A DNA stretch of 64,000 nucleotides from Campylorhamphus procurvoides (lineage: Eukaryota > Chordata > Aves > Passeriformes > Dendrocolaptidae), in NCBI GenBank assembly GCA_013396655.1, contig WBMV01002647.1, positions 485,695 to 549,694 on the forward strand. Reading direction: 5' to 3'. Both the position numbers and the translations under genes were made by a program. The notes under the pieces were generated by a model, which worked only from the letters and a program-made list of their open reading frames with translations, made no database searches and was not told the DNA's origin. Every line of letters starts with the position of its first letter. Positions within the stretch are counted from its first letter, which is position 1. This document shows positions 11,491 through 21,700 of this stretch, piece by piece.

Positions 11491-13986
11491 AAAACTCAAC
11501 GTCTTATTTTGCAGAGCTGGTGAATTAATTCATATCACATTAAGTAAATGTATCTCTTGAATATCAATCCATGTGTGAAAGCTGTATCTAAGAAAATCTT
11601 ACAAAAATCGAATTACAAAACCTGATAAGTCTTAAACTTCCTCGTATATTCCCAATACTGGTGATTATCATAATATTTGTATTCCCCAAGTTCAGTCTTA
11701 CTTTTGTCTGACTTACTCATGACGCCACAAGTGCTGAACTTACTAATGACTGAACAAACTGAGAAGCTGGTTGTTTATATAAAACAATGGTGGGTTTCCC
11801 CACCATTTAAAGACAGAAGAGCTATTTTCTGGTCACAACAAAGTAATTTCCAAGACAAGCTTTACTCCTCAGTCAGTTTAGCCAGGTATTCTCAAAGAGG
11901 TTTTATTGCTGCATCCACTTTTCATTTCTGTGCATCCTCCTTCCCTACTGACTGTTTTCCCTTCCCGTCTACACAGTACTGTGACAGGCCTTACGGAACT
12001 ACCAGAATACTACCAATGTACTGCTCTTTTTCACTTAGCTCTTCCACCCCCTGCACCACCTCTGAGCATGACTTGCTTTGCCCCTACTTTACAGGTATTC
12101 AAGGCAAGATTTTTTCAGATTTGTAAAATGCTAAGTCCTATGGAGGACTAGAAATCAACATGACACTAAGAAATAACTCAGTCTCTTAAAATAGTGAGGA
12201 AGTATTCAGGTAAGAATAAGCTGTACAATTACTTACCAATGTTGGGGGAATTCTTTTAAGGTCAGAAGAATGACATTTGAAATGGAACTGTTACACAGAA
12301 TATGTAGCTTGTTTTCATAAGCAATTCTTATGTAGCATCCACTCTGTTCTTAAAATTGCCACTGCTATTGCTGCTATTCTACATGTTTTAATATGTTCAA
12401 AAAGTTTACATTTCTTATGTCTTCTCAAAATACAACTTGAGGTGGAAAGAAAAGTTTTATAAAATTTCGGGTTTATATTTAAATTATTCTTGTATGGAAA
12501 ATCATATTTTATATGTAATTTTTCAGATGCTCTTTTAACGCTGTGGCAGCTCAAATGCAGCTTTGTGTTGAATCTGCAAACTCAGTATGTAGTTAATTCT
12601 CGATGATAAATATGTGCTTTGCTTTTTGAAGGCAATTTGGCTTGGAAATAAAATCATGGAAGTATGAAAATGCTGAAATGCACATGCAAACTATGCTTCT
12701 TACTATTGTGATCGTAAGCTTATATGAATGTTAAACATGTTGTAATTTGTTTACGCAATCACCTTCAGCTGTCTGTGATAATGTGCACTTACTTAGGTGC
12801 AGAACTTTATATAAGTAAAAGCAGTTTCCAAAGTGCTGAGGGGCATTGAAAAGCTTATTGAAAAGCAAATATTATGTTATATGTCTTTATAACTTTTACT
12901 TTGCAATGTACATATATGTATTGAATGAAATTCTCCTTTTTGCAAGAATGAATGTTGCTTGACAGTTGTTTCCTGATCAGTAACTATTTTTCGCGTATTA
13001 GAGTATTTAATAAATTTCTGATAATTATTAAAATATTTCTAATTCACAAAAAAAAAAATAGAAAATATGGCAGTGGCAAGTGACCAAGGCTCATCTAGGC
13101 TGTAGTCTGCCTGACTCTGCTCTCAAGGGCACCAAGAATGTCTTGTCTTTGGTCAGCACCCACAAGAGAAACCAAGAGCAAGAGCAATTCTGTGGCATGT
13201 TAGCTTTTGTACTGCCAAGAATTACTTCCAGATCATTTTACCTCATTAAACAGCATTATTGCTTTTAGTATAGAAATTGCAATTCAAATTGAGAACTCCC
13301 TACTCGGGCAATCCTCCTTATTCTTGTTACAGGTGAGTGGGAGAGCTACTTGAAATTGTGACTCATATTCTTGTGTGGTTTTAATTACTATTGGAAGAAT
13401 TAAACCAGCAGACAATAATACAGGGATAAGAAAATAACCTGACTCCAAAGTTTCAGACAGGCTGGTAATCTTTGGCTGCCTCCAGGGGTGCTGACCTGAT
13501 GGAACAAGCTTTTCATCGGAGATAAGCATCCCATACTGCAAGTATCTTTAAAGAAATGGTGCAAAAGTGAGGGACAACTCCCCAGAGCACATAATCCCTC
13601 TCAATCTCCATAAACATCTAGGTGTTTTTACATTTTCAAATGAGCAGGTGTGAATCATAAAATACCTACCATTACAGAACTATTATTTTTAAAGACAGCT
13701 CCTCCTCAATTTTAAACTCGGCTTAAATACGGTTTAAGTGACATTATTAGTCACAATCAACATGTAACAGACAGGTGCTCCTCAGTTTAAGCTTCTCCAC
13801 CAGTTCACTGAAATCTGCTCCCTTTCTATACAATTGTATTTTTAATGAAAAAAGCTTGCGTGTGTGTATGTTACTGGGTACTCACCTACAGAATCTATTC
13901 TGTGTTTATTTCTGATGTAATCCTTCTTGCTGTTCTTTCTATCTACAAGAAAAAAATCCAGGATTTTAGCTAAGAGGTTATTTTAA
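11491..13986. other. Intergenic, no confident gene
   Basis: A/T-rich sequence. A 149-codon + strand frame at 11677-12126 has no recognisable domain, no signal peptide and no nearby coding exon, and is treated as chance. At 13284-13541 on the minus strand is an exon-like open segment with a hydrophobic stretch, discussed under findings. An A run lies near 13048-13058. Confidence 0.5.
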
Positions 13987-14265
13987 AGAATCACTGAATC
14001 GTTCAAGTTGAAAAAGACCTTTAAGTTCATTGAGTCTAACCATTTACCTGGCACTGCCACATCCACCACTAAGCCATGTCCCTTAATGCCACATCTACAC
14101 AGCTTTTAAATACCTCCAGGGAGTGTGACTCAACCACTTCCCTGGGCAGCCTGTTCCATTGCTTGACAGCCTTTTTGGTAAGGAAATTTTTCCTAATATC
14201 CAATTAAAACCCTCTCTGGCACAATTTGGGTCCAATTTTCTCTTGTGCTATCGCTTGTTACTTTG
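13987..14265 (-). repeat. CR1 LINE 3' fragment, diverged
   Basis: Complement of a CR1 3' end on the + strand: an agaatcactgaatcg start, then ttaagttcattgagtctaac, then ccctgggcagcctgttccat and tttttcctaatatccaatta. It is more diverged than the copy at 2963, so probably older. No ORF remains. Confidence 0.9.
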
Positions 14266-15524
14266 CTAATTCGGTGGCTCTAATTTTCTTGTGATCACTT
14301 AGAAGGTAATATTTTTTTTTTGCCTCTATTTCTTCCGCCTTCTTAGAAAAGTAAAGAGTAAACCTGCAAAGAGGAATTTCCTCAGGGGCTGACGTTACCA
14401 AATTAATGTTAGTTAAGACACTTCACCTGGAATCATATTACTGCAGAAGTTTACAGATTATTTGGCAGCCTCAATGAGTTCACCCTTAACATTAGGAAAG
14501 CTTAAAGACAAAAGTTGTCTCCTTGCTTCAGCAAGAAATCCTGACACCAGAAGCAAAAACAATTATTAAGTAAAAAATAAGATGTGCCTAGAAAAATGTT
14601 CTTATCTTGTTATTTACAATTGATTTTGCTACTGTTATCCAAGGGAACAATTTAGCTGTGTTCTGCTTGGTAAATGCACCTACTTAAAAGCTGATGTTCA
14701 ATGTCTCAATATTTCATCTTCTCTCCAGGATCAAATGCTGTTCCCACAGCAGCTTCTTCAAGCAGCTTGCCCTCCTTGGCAATGATTCAGTTCTTCTTTC
14801 CTTTTTCTATCTTTGCTTTTTCTTCCTAATCTGCTGTTCTGTCCAAACCCAGCACTTGAGGCTTTGAATTTTTTTGACGTTCCTCTAAACCAACAGTCTT
14901 ATCCTATTTAGAATGTTACAATGTTCTGTGGAGCATAATAATAATCAATTGTACAGAAGTTTTGTCAGTTTTGAAGTTCTCATTGAGAAATTGCACCTGA
15001 ACAGCACAGATTATTCATAACACCCCCACCTTTGATTGAGGAATTCTCACTGCCATGAGACACCCACGCCTGTAAATTCCTTTACTTTTTTCACATGAAG
15101 ACTTGCCCTCATTTCTGGCTTATTTTTAATGTGAGATAAAAACCAACATTTTGTTTTCTTGAAGCTCTGGAGAGGAATCCAGTGTCTCATAGGTTCAAAC
15201 TTTCATTCTCCAAGAAGTATGGTTTGACTGGTTCACAGGGACCACTATACCAATGCATGGGATAAAGTTCCTCTGCCTGGGAATTGTGACAAATGAGTAT
15301 TATTCCCCTGCCAAAGGATATCCTAATTACCTGAAGCTAATGCATGCACTCTTCTAGAGTGAATCTGGCATTTCTCTACCTGTCTACAGTCCTTCCAAAT
15401 ACTGTTTACTTCACTGAAAAGTATACTTCAGATTTTTTAAGGCTGTGGCAGAGCTGCTGCTAACTCTTAAGTACACGTGTCTGAGGAGAGAAAGCTAGAT
15501 GTGTGTTCTGCAGGAAACAGTATT
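14266..15524. other. Intergenic, no gene seen
   Basis: Sequence between the CR1 fragment and the tail of the minus-strand ZP-like remnant. No exon or repeat was recognised on either strand. Confidence 0.5.
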
Positions 15525-15530
15525 TTTATT
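15525..15530 (-). terminator. Candidate poly(A) signal for the minus-strand ZP-like remnant
   Basis: TTTATT on +, which is AATAAA on the minus strand, about 190 bases beyond the stop codon of the hydrophobic tail segment (15715). Position and orientation fit a 3' end. A six-base motif alone is weak. Confidence 0.3.
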
Positions 15531-15835
15531 TTAAAGAACAACAGTGATAAAAACAGAAAAGGGGGAAGGATCCTACAGATAAATTAGTTTTCTAAATGGT
15601 TTGAATGGCATTGGTGTTTGGCTTTGGAAAGAAAGAGGGGGTGATTTCCTTGATTCTGGGTCTGGCAGGAAACAACTTAATAAAGATGTGGGAGGGAAGA
15701 AAATTTAAAAGAAGTCACACTTGAATTGAGAGCATCATTAAAAAGAAAACCAGCAATGCCAGCCACATTGTTGGCACAGTGGATTCTTGTGATGCAGCAG
15801 CAGTTCTAGTAAAAGCTACACAAACACCATCCTAC

Positions 15836-15973
15836 CTGCAGCTGTACCATCTCCTGGCACAGCAGTGGAAGTTGAAGGGGCTGTAGCAGCAGCTTCAGTG
15901 AAAGGACCATGAGGATCAACAAGATGTCTGGCTGGACCATAAGAAACCAAGGAGGATATGGTGAGGAAGGAAC
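15836..15973 (-). pseudogene. Exon-like segment with ZP external-hydrophobic-patch-like motif
   Basis: Acceptor cctgtgtttttccatag and donor GCTGCAG|gtagga on the minus strand bound a 138-base segment open throughout. It reads SFLTISSLVSYGPARHLVDP, followed by a Thr/Ser/Ala-rich stalk. The next possible exon lies only about 30 bases further on, too short for an intron, so the hydrophobic tail is reachable only by a frame change. This supports decay or a different splice pattern. Confidence 0.35.
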
Positions 15974-16916
15974 CTATGGAAAAACACAGGTCTCAGTGCT
16001 CACCTGAAGCAAAGCAGAAGACAAACTGCTATCCCGCGCCACCTAAGCTTATTATTGATATAAGCAGAACTACATGCTTTCTCCTGTGTTCCTCTCCAAG
16101 GACAAGAGGCTCATAGCTCGTGGAAGTAAAATATTCAGCCTTTGAAGCTGATAGCTCCCTGGAGACAAACACAACTGATAAGGACACCGCCTTCTGATGG
16201 GCCCTGGGCTTGCTGCTGTAGGGTGTCCAGCCTAGAGGAAGCCACAAAGGCAGCAAAGCGGTTACCGTTAGGTCCAGAAAAACAGCAAGCACTGGTCTCT
16301 TAACGAAACAGGGTACAGCTCTGGCTTTATCACAACCAACACTAACAGCCCAAAAGGAAGACAGAGTGCTACAAACAGAGAAGCCATCCCAAAGCAGAAC
16401 AGGGAGAGCCTACCTGCACCAGGGTACAGGCCTCTGGTGGCTTGCTGTGCCGTCTCTGTTGTTGTCTCTGAAGCAAAGTCAGGTCAACAAACTGCCACTC
16501 ACTGATGTGACTGGAGCACCTGTAGTTCTGAGCATCCACTTTGTCTGACCTGCTCATACTGGCTTTCACCAGTGAAATAAAAAGCAGCTTCAATTTCACC
16601 TCAAAATTACTCTACTAGATTTGGTTGTTTTCTTGTGAGTCTTTCCTGAGTGCTTCTAGTATCTTAGACCAAGTGTAACAAACATATTCCAGTATTGCCC
16701 TACACTGTTTTTACACTACAACTAAGACAATCTGAAGCACTACATTCAGAAACTTGCAAAACTGATTTTCTGCTCTACATTCGTTACTCTTGAATATAGT
16801 CCCTTATATCAGGAACTGAAAGACAAGAAGAGATTTTTAGGTTGGATACTTAAAATGCACAGCTTATTGCATGACCTTCCATGGATACATCCAAGTATTA
16901 CCTGCGAACAAAATAC

Positions 16917-17240
16917 CTGCTGTTACTTATTTCAATGTCTAGTCTCCTATCTTCTTGTTGAAAGCAAGTATTCAGCAGAGCTGCAGGAGAGCCCGTGACT
17001 TCAACATAAGATTTCTCTTTGATGAGCAATAAATTGCTCTTGTACTCAGCAAAGTGCCCTTTTTATCATTGTAGGGTTTAATGACATAGACTACACAGGA
17101 ACTTTGATGAAAAGGAGAATCTTCCTGGCAGGATTTGCAGGGTCTGGATCCAGAAATACATTGCCTATTATCTGCATCACCAGACAGCTGTATGGAATTC
17201 TCAGCAGGAGAACAAGTGGGATCACTAAATGATTTTGGTA
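16917..17240 (-). pseudogene. ZP-C-like exon of the minus-strand remnant
   Basis: The segment is bounded by tatgtttttaatttcag on the acceptor side and AACAGCAG|gtattt on the donor side. Three frames carry ZP-C-like text in succession: LLRIPYSC near 17195, VVYVIKPYNDKKGT near 17080, and FAEYKSNLLIKEKSYVEVTG with LLNTCFQQ from about 17050 to 16960. In ZP modules the C-terminal half starts with an I-x-x-S-C strand, then a L/K-Y...F...Y strand, then L-Y-V-E-V...C-F/W. The frame changes imply at least two indels. Confidence 0.38.
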
Positions 17241-18438
17241 CTGAAATTAAAAACATATTTGAGGAATACCTCTAACAAGTTCACTAAGTATACTAGAACA
17301 TGCAAGGTTTTCAGATAAAAAAGTCCCTTTGACTATAAAGCTCAAAGAAGCCTTTCAAGCTTCAAAAGGAGACAGTTTACATTTCTCAGATCAGGTCAGC
17401 CATTCCAGTGATTTCATGCTGCAAGGAGTATTCTGTCTGAAATGCTCTCCATTCCCTGTTAGTGATGATGTAACTTTCAGTAATATCGTTCTAGTGTCAA
17501 GGATCTTCTCTGGAGTCTAGATAAAAGTAAACAGTTGAGTCAAAACATTTCCTATGCAATGAGAGGAAAGCATCAAGTACGGTGATGAATGCAATTTGGA
17601 AAGTGGAGTAATGTGATGCAAAGAATGGTCTGCTATAATTATCCAAATAATACACAGACGTGAATTATTCGCTTTGCATAAGATGGGTACATTTAAAAAA
17701 AAAAAGAACAAAACCACTCCTACCTAGCATTTATGAGGCCAAAAAATAATAATAAAAAAAAAAGACTTCTTTTTCTCTGCTCCAATCAAGGTGGAGGATG
17801 CAATGTACACGAAGATGTTCACAAGCTTCCTGAAACTTTGCATTGCCTTGGTGGCACACCTCCATCTGGAAATACCAGCCAGCAGTCTGTCAAAGTAGGT
17901 GGTGATAGACTGAAACACTTGCACTGTTTGCAGGCAGCTCCTGCTCATGAGGGAAGTGTCGCTGCTGCTCAAACGCTGCCTCCCTCGCGTTGTGCTGTCT
18001 CTAGAGGACAGCTCTGTCTCACCGCCCCACAGCTGCTCCCTGCGGCCAGAGCTGCTGCTGTACAGGCCGGGAGCGGCCACGGCAGTCTCGCTCTGCCCCG
18101 CGGACAGACCGGCACCCACAGCAGCGCCGGCCGCTCTGCAGGACCGTGTTGGGGCAGCCCGCGGTGTCCTCAGCCGCTCCCGCCGGCACCGAGCCCTCGG
18201 CCCTGGCGAGGCTTTAGGGCTTTTCTCCGGTGACTGACCCACCGCCGCCGACTGTAGCTGCTCAGCGCAGCTCCCCCCGGGCAGCCCCGCGGCCCCGAGA
18301 GGCCGAGCCAGCTGCGGGGGCAGCGCGGGTCCCGACGAGCACGAATCACCCCCGGTCCCGCTGAGCCTCCCGCTGGGCCGCCATTGCCCCGCGCGGCTGG
18401 CCCGGCCCGGCCCGGCCCGGCGTGCGCATCGCCCCGGC

Positions 18439-18511
18439 NNNNNNNNNNNNNNNNNNNNNNNNNNNNNNNNNNNNNNNNNNNNNNNNNNNNNNNNNNNNNN
18501 NNNNNNNNNNN
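18439..18511. other. Assembly gap (73 N) inside UBN2 exon 1
   Basis: A run of N in the most G+C-rich part of the window. The UBN2 start codon and N-terminal residues must lie here. No ATG in the UBN2 frame exists between the gap and 18711, and no matching N-terminus is visible left of the gap. The real missing length is likely larger than 73 bases. Confidence 0.98.
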
Positions 18512-18711
18512 AGCGGGAGCCCCCCCGGCCCGAGCCGCCGCCGCTGCCGCCGCCGCCACCGCGCCAGAGCGGGCGGCAGGAGCCGCCGCCGCCGCGGGAG
18601 GCGCTCCCGCTCCGCCAGACGGTCCGCCTGGAGGTGGTGCTGAAGGACCCCACCGAGGAGGGCTGCGTGGAGTTCAGCTACCCGGAGCTGCTGCTGTGCG
18701 GGGACTCGAGG
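18512..18711 (+). CDS. UBN2: UBN2 coding exon 1 (partial)
   Basis: After the gap the frame reads [16 protein letters not shown], more Pro-rich sequence, then [20 protein letters not shown] and [12 protein letters not shown]. The second part is the N-terminal conserved segment that cooperates with the HRD domain in binding HIRA. It ends phase 0 at a GTACGG donor (18712). The other long open frames across this exon on both strands are G+C-driven shadows. Confidence 0.93.
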
Positions 18712-21700
18712 GTACGGGACCTCCCCTTCCTCCCCTTCCCTCCCGCTGGCACGGGTCCCGCCGCGCATCCTCCTTCCCCTCCTCCTCCTCCTCCCGGGTG
18801 CCGGCGGCCCCGGCCCTGCCGATAGCCTTATCGGTCGCCCCGCGGTGCTCGGGGGTGGTCCGGGCCCGCCGGGAGGGGCGGCGTCCTACAGGGAAGTCCG
18901 GCGGCCTCGCCGTGGCTGCGGGCTCCTCCTGGTGCTGAGGCTGCGCCGGTGGCCGTGGGGGAAGGGGAGGCTTCGCACTTGTCCTCCCTGGGCTGGCCGA
19001 GGTGTCCTGGCCTTCCCTGCGGGCTCAGGCGGCGGAGCGCCACTGTCTTGTGCCCCGCTTACCCCGGCCGCCCTCCCCGCCGCTCCCTTTCCCTGCCCGG
19101 GCAGCCGTGGCGTTGCGTCCTCCCTTCCTGGCAGCTTTTTTCCGCCAGCTGGAGGAAACTGTGACCCTGCCGCTCTGTGATCAGGGTTGTCTCTAGGCTG
19201 TGTGCAGGTAAATGAAGAGTTGTTGGCCCGGCTCTGCAACGAGCCTTGAGAAGCTGTGAAGTGAGCGTTAGCAGACTTGCAGAGAAGTTTCTGCCGTCTT
19301 GGAGACAACAGGGATAAATGAGAGTTAATGTTGAAATGGTAACTCTACCTGTAACTGTTAAGAACTTAATTCAAGAAAAAAAAGTACTCTCCTTTTCCCT
19401 GTGCTGCCCAAACAGAAAATGTTTGGCGCTTGAACTACTTTTCTGTTAAGGAGCAAAGCTCGTGCAGGCAGCTTTAAGAAGCAAGAGCATTAGCCAATCA
19501 ACAAGACCCAGTGTTCCAAGTAGGAAGGAGAGACGCGTGTCCTTAAGCTGGTTACACTTGAGCCACTTGTTCTTAGTGAGTTGAGGATACCAGTGAAGTT
19601 GCACTTGTTTTAAATAGTTGTGTCTCCTCTTAATTTCAGTACAGACTTTTAGAGAAAGTTTGCCTCGTAGTGGAAAAGGCAGGGGGCAAGTAAGAAACTA
19701 TTAGTGAGAAGATTGTGGAAGATCTGCTGGTAAAAGCAAGCCCCAAATACCAGTCCTGATACTGCCATGGCATGTTTACATCCAGCACAAAATGGTTAAA
19801 ACTTTTTCTGTGAACCAAAAGGTAGGTGATGCTGGTGCTGTAACTATACTTTGCATCCGGCTCACTTTTTTTCTTTAGTAGGAGGGATGTACACACTGGA
19901 TTGTGTTCAAATGTCGAAGACAGAAAAATCAGTGACTGATTTTAATCCCTCTGTGATCTTGTGATGCAAGTTAAAAGGTTTCCTCTGTTCATCCTGTCCT
20001 ACAGCTGTTGTGTGTGAACATTGCCAGTTATGACTCCTCTGAATTAGCGTATCATAATCATGCTGCTCTGTGAAGTGCAATCTTTCTGAGCAATTCTTGT
20101 AGGAAGGTGAAAATTGTGTTAGTGTTAGAAGTGGCTCAGTATGTGGAGGCTGACTTTTCCCTTTGGCAGTTTCCAGTTCCATAACTGCCTTTTTTCCTGT
20201 AGGTTGCTAGTATCTTAATCACATAATCAGGGGCAAATGGCTTTTTCTAATGTGGTTCTGATGCAAATTCTGTGTCTGTTTGGCATGGGGGGAGAACATT
20301 GATTTGGGAGATTTTGCTGCAGCTGGGATCAGAGGCTGCTTGGAAGGTAGAGGCAGTGATAGAAATGCTTTATAAGAAACTGTGTATGTTTCTGAGCTCT
20401 GTAGAGTCCATATTGAAATTAATGGGTCGTAATGGCCTGTCAGTTGTTGGACCATGTGAAACAAATTATGTAAAACAGTGTCATAAATTATGATTCTTTT
20501 AAAGTGACTGGACTTTAATTCATGTTTAAAAACTGACCTATACTTGGCTGCTCAGTTTAACTTCTTGCTTGCTACGTGAAGAAGCTGCAAGAACTACTCT
20601 GGTATGATAAGAAAGACTGAAAATCCTGAGATTGTTTTTTCCAAGTACATAGTAACTAGTTGGCAGTTAATGTTGCCGTTTTAAGTGAAGGTTTAGATTT
20701 CCAAATTCGTTGTTTTAGTAATGTTTCAGTTTAAAATGTACAGGTCGTAAACTATTTTTGTTATGCAGACCTTTTATAAGGTGAGGATTGATTTGGTTTT
20801 CTGAAAGCTATTGCTGACTTCTTCCTTAAAAGAAGTTGCTCAACTTTCTTATAACATTACCCATTAACGTCTAACATTACAAAGTAACAAGCTTGCCTTT
20901 CTAGCTTGTAGCTTGGAATTGGAGCAACCAATAAAGATTCTCCAGAGGCAGGCTGTTCTGGGAAGGCGAGAACTGGTGCACAGGAATAACTTCAAACATT
21001 GTTTTAATAGGTCTCTTAGTGGAATGATAGCGAATGTCCAAACTGAAGTGATAGTGCAACTTCTATTTTTTTGGTTTTACTCCAAATTTGAGTTCCTACC
21101 CTGAATCAGATACTAGTGGAATTGTTTATTTTACAGACTTGTGGTGTCCTTGTCCTTCTTTCTTGCCTTGATAAAGAGAAAATCCTTCATTAGGGTTGTT
21201 TGTAGAGTTCGTCTTTTGGTAGGATTTATATATGTAAAGTTTTTGGATGTGAGTAATAAGTTGGTGTGGTTGAACAGTTCATTTGCCTCTTAAATGCTGG
21301 CAGAAGTCAAAGTGTGCTCTCGATTCTGTTGGTGGAACTGAGGCCTAGGGCATAAAAACTAAATCTAAGTGGACGAGCCAGAAGCCCAAGTTGGCTTCTG
21401 TCAAGCAGGCTGTAAAGGTGCTGAAGTGGTAACACCTTAGTCTGAGAGTCTTCCATTTCTCAGAAACAGTCAAAACTAAAATTTGTTTGTAGTTTGCAGT
21501 AGTGCTTAACTAAGGAGATTGATCAGCTACAACTTTGAGAATTTTACTCAACCTTATCTCATTTCACAATTAAAAAAGCCACATATGTCTAGCAGAAGAT
21601 GTGGAATAGGTTTTTCCAACTAAAAGTAGAGCAAACGGGTGTTTCACGAAATGAGCAATATTTGATATTTGAATATGCCTGCAAAAAATATGTATGTGAC

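Larger units (their letters stand above)
15715..17843 (-). pseudogene. Probable decayed ZP-domain membrane protein gene
   Basis: On the minus strand a series of exon-like segments appears in the order of a ZP-module protein. A signal-peptide-like start MQSFRKLVNIFVYIASSTL lies at 17843. A segment at 17240-16917 has good acceptor and donor, and contains LLRIPYSC, VVYVIKPYNDKKGT and LLIKEKSYVEVTGS...LLNTCFQQ, resembling a ZP-C subdomain. From 16815 follows ENQFCKFLNVVLQIVL, and at 16558-16414 NYRCSS and a basic RRHSK stretch. At 15973-15836 is LVSYGPARHLVD, resembling the external hydrophobic patch. A hydrophobic tail PTMWLALLVFFLMML stops at 15715. The pieces lie in different frames with stops, while nearby UBN2 exons are intact, which points to decay and not sequencing error. 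I do not recognise a specific orthologue. The ZP assignment is inference from short motifs. Confidence 0.38.
18000..19180. promoter_or_regulatory. UBN2: CpG island / UBN2 promoter region
   Basis: A sharp rise in G+C and CpG content over about 1.2 kb, against A/T-rich flanks, surrounding UBN2 exon 1. It includes repeated cccgg units (18401-18420), CCG/GCC runs and a GGGGCGG GC box near 18875. Such islands mark TATA-less promoters of broadly expressed genes, so constitutive UBN2 expression is expected. The transcription start cannot be placed because of the assembly gap. The ZP-like remnant on the other strand starts at the island edge. Confidence 0.85.

Noticed and set aside
11677..12126. 149-codon intergenic + strand ORF
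   Set aside because: No domain, no signal peptide, no flanking exons or CpG island. Pyrimidine-rich DNA gives a Ser/Phe/Pro-rich translation typical of chance.
17724..18653. 309-codon minus-strand open frame across the CpG island
   Set aside because: Most of it is antisense to UBN2 exon 1 and crosses the N gap. Its length reflects G+C-rich codon composition. Only the last part, from the methionine at 17843, is considered in the ZP-like remnant.
18384..18938. 184-codon + strand frame, Ala-rich, overlapping UBN2 exon 1
   Set aside because: Wrong frame relative to the conserved [12 protein letters not shown] text, and it runs past the exon 1 donor. It is a G+C shadow.
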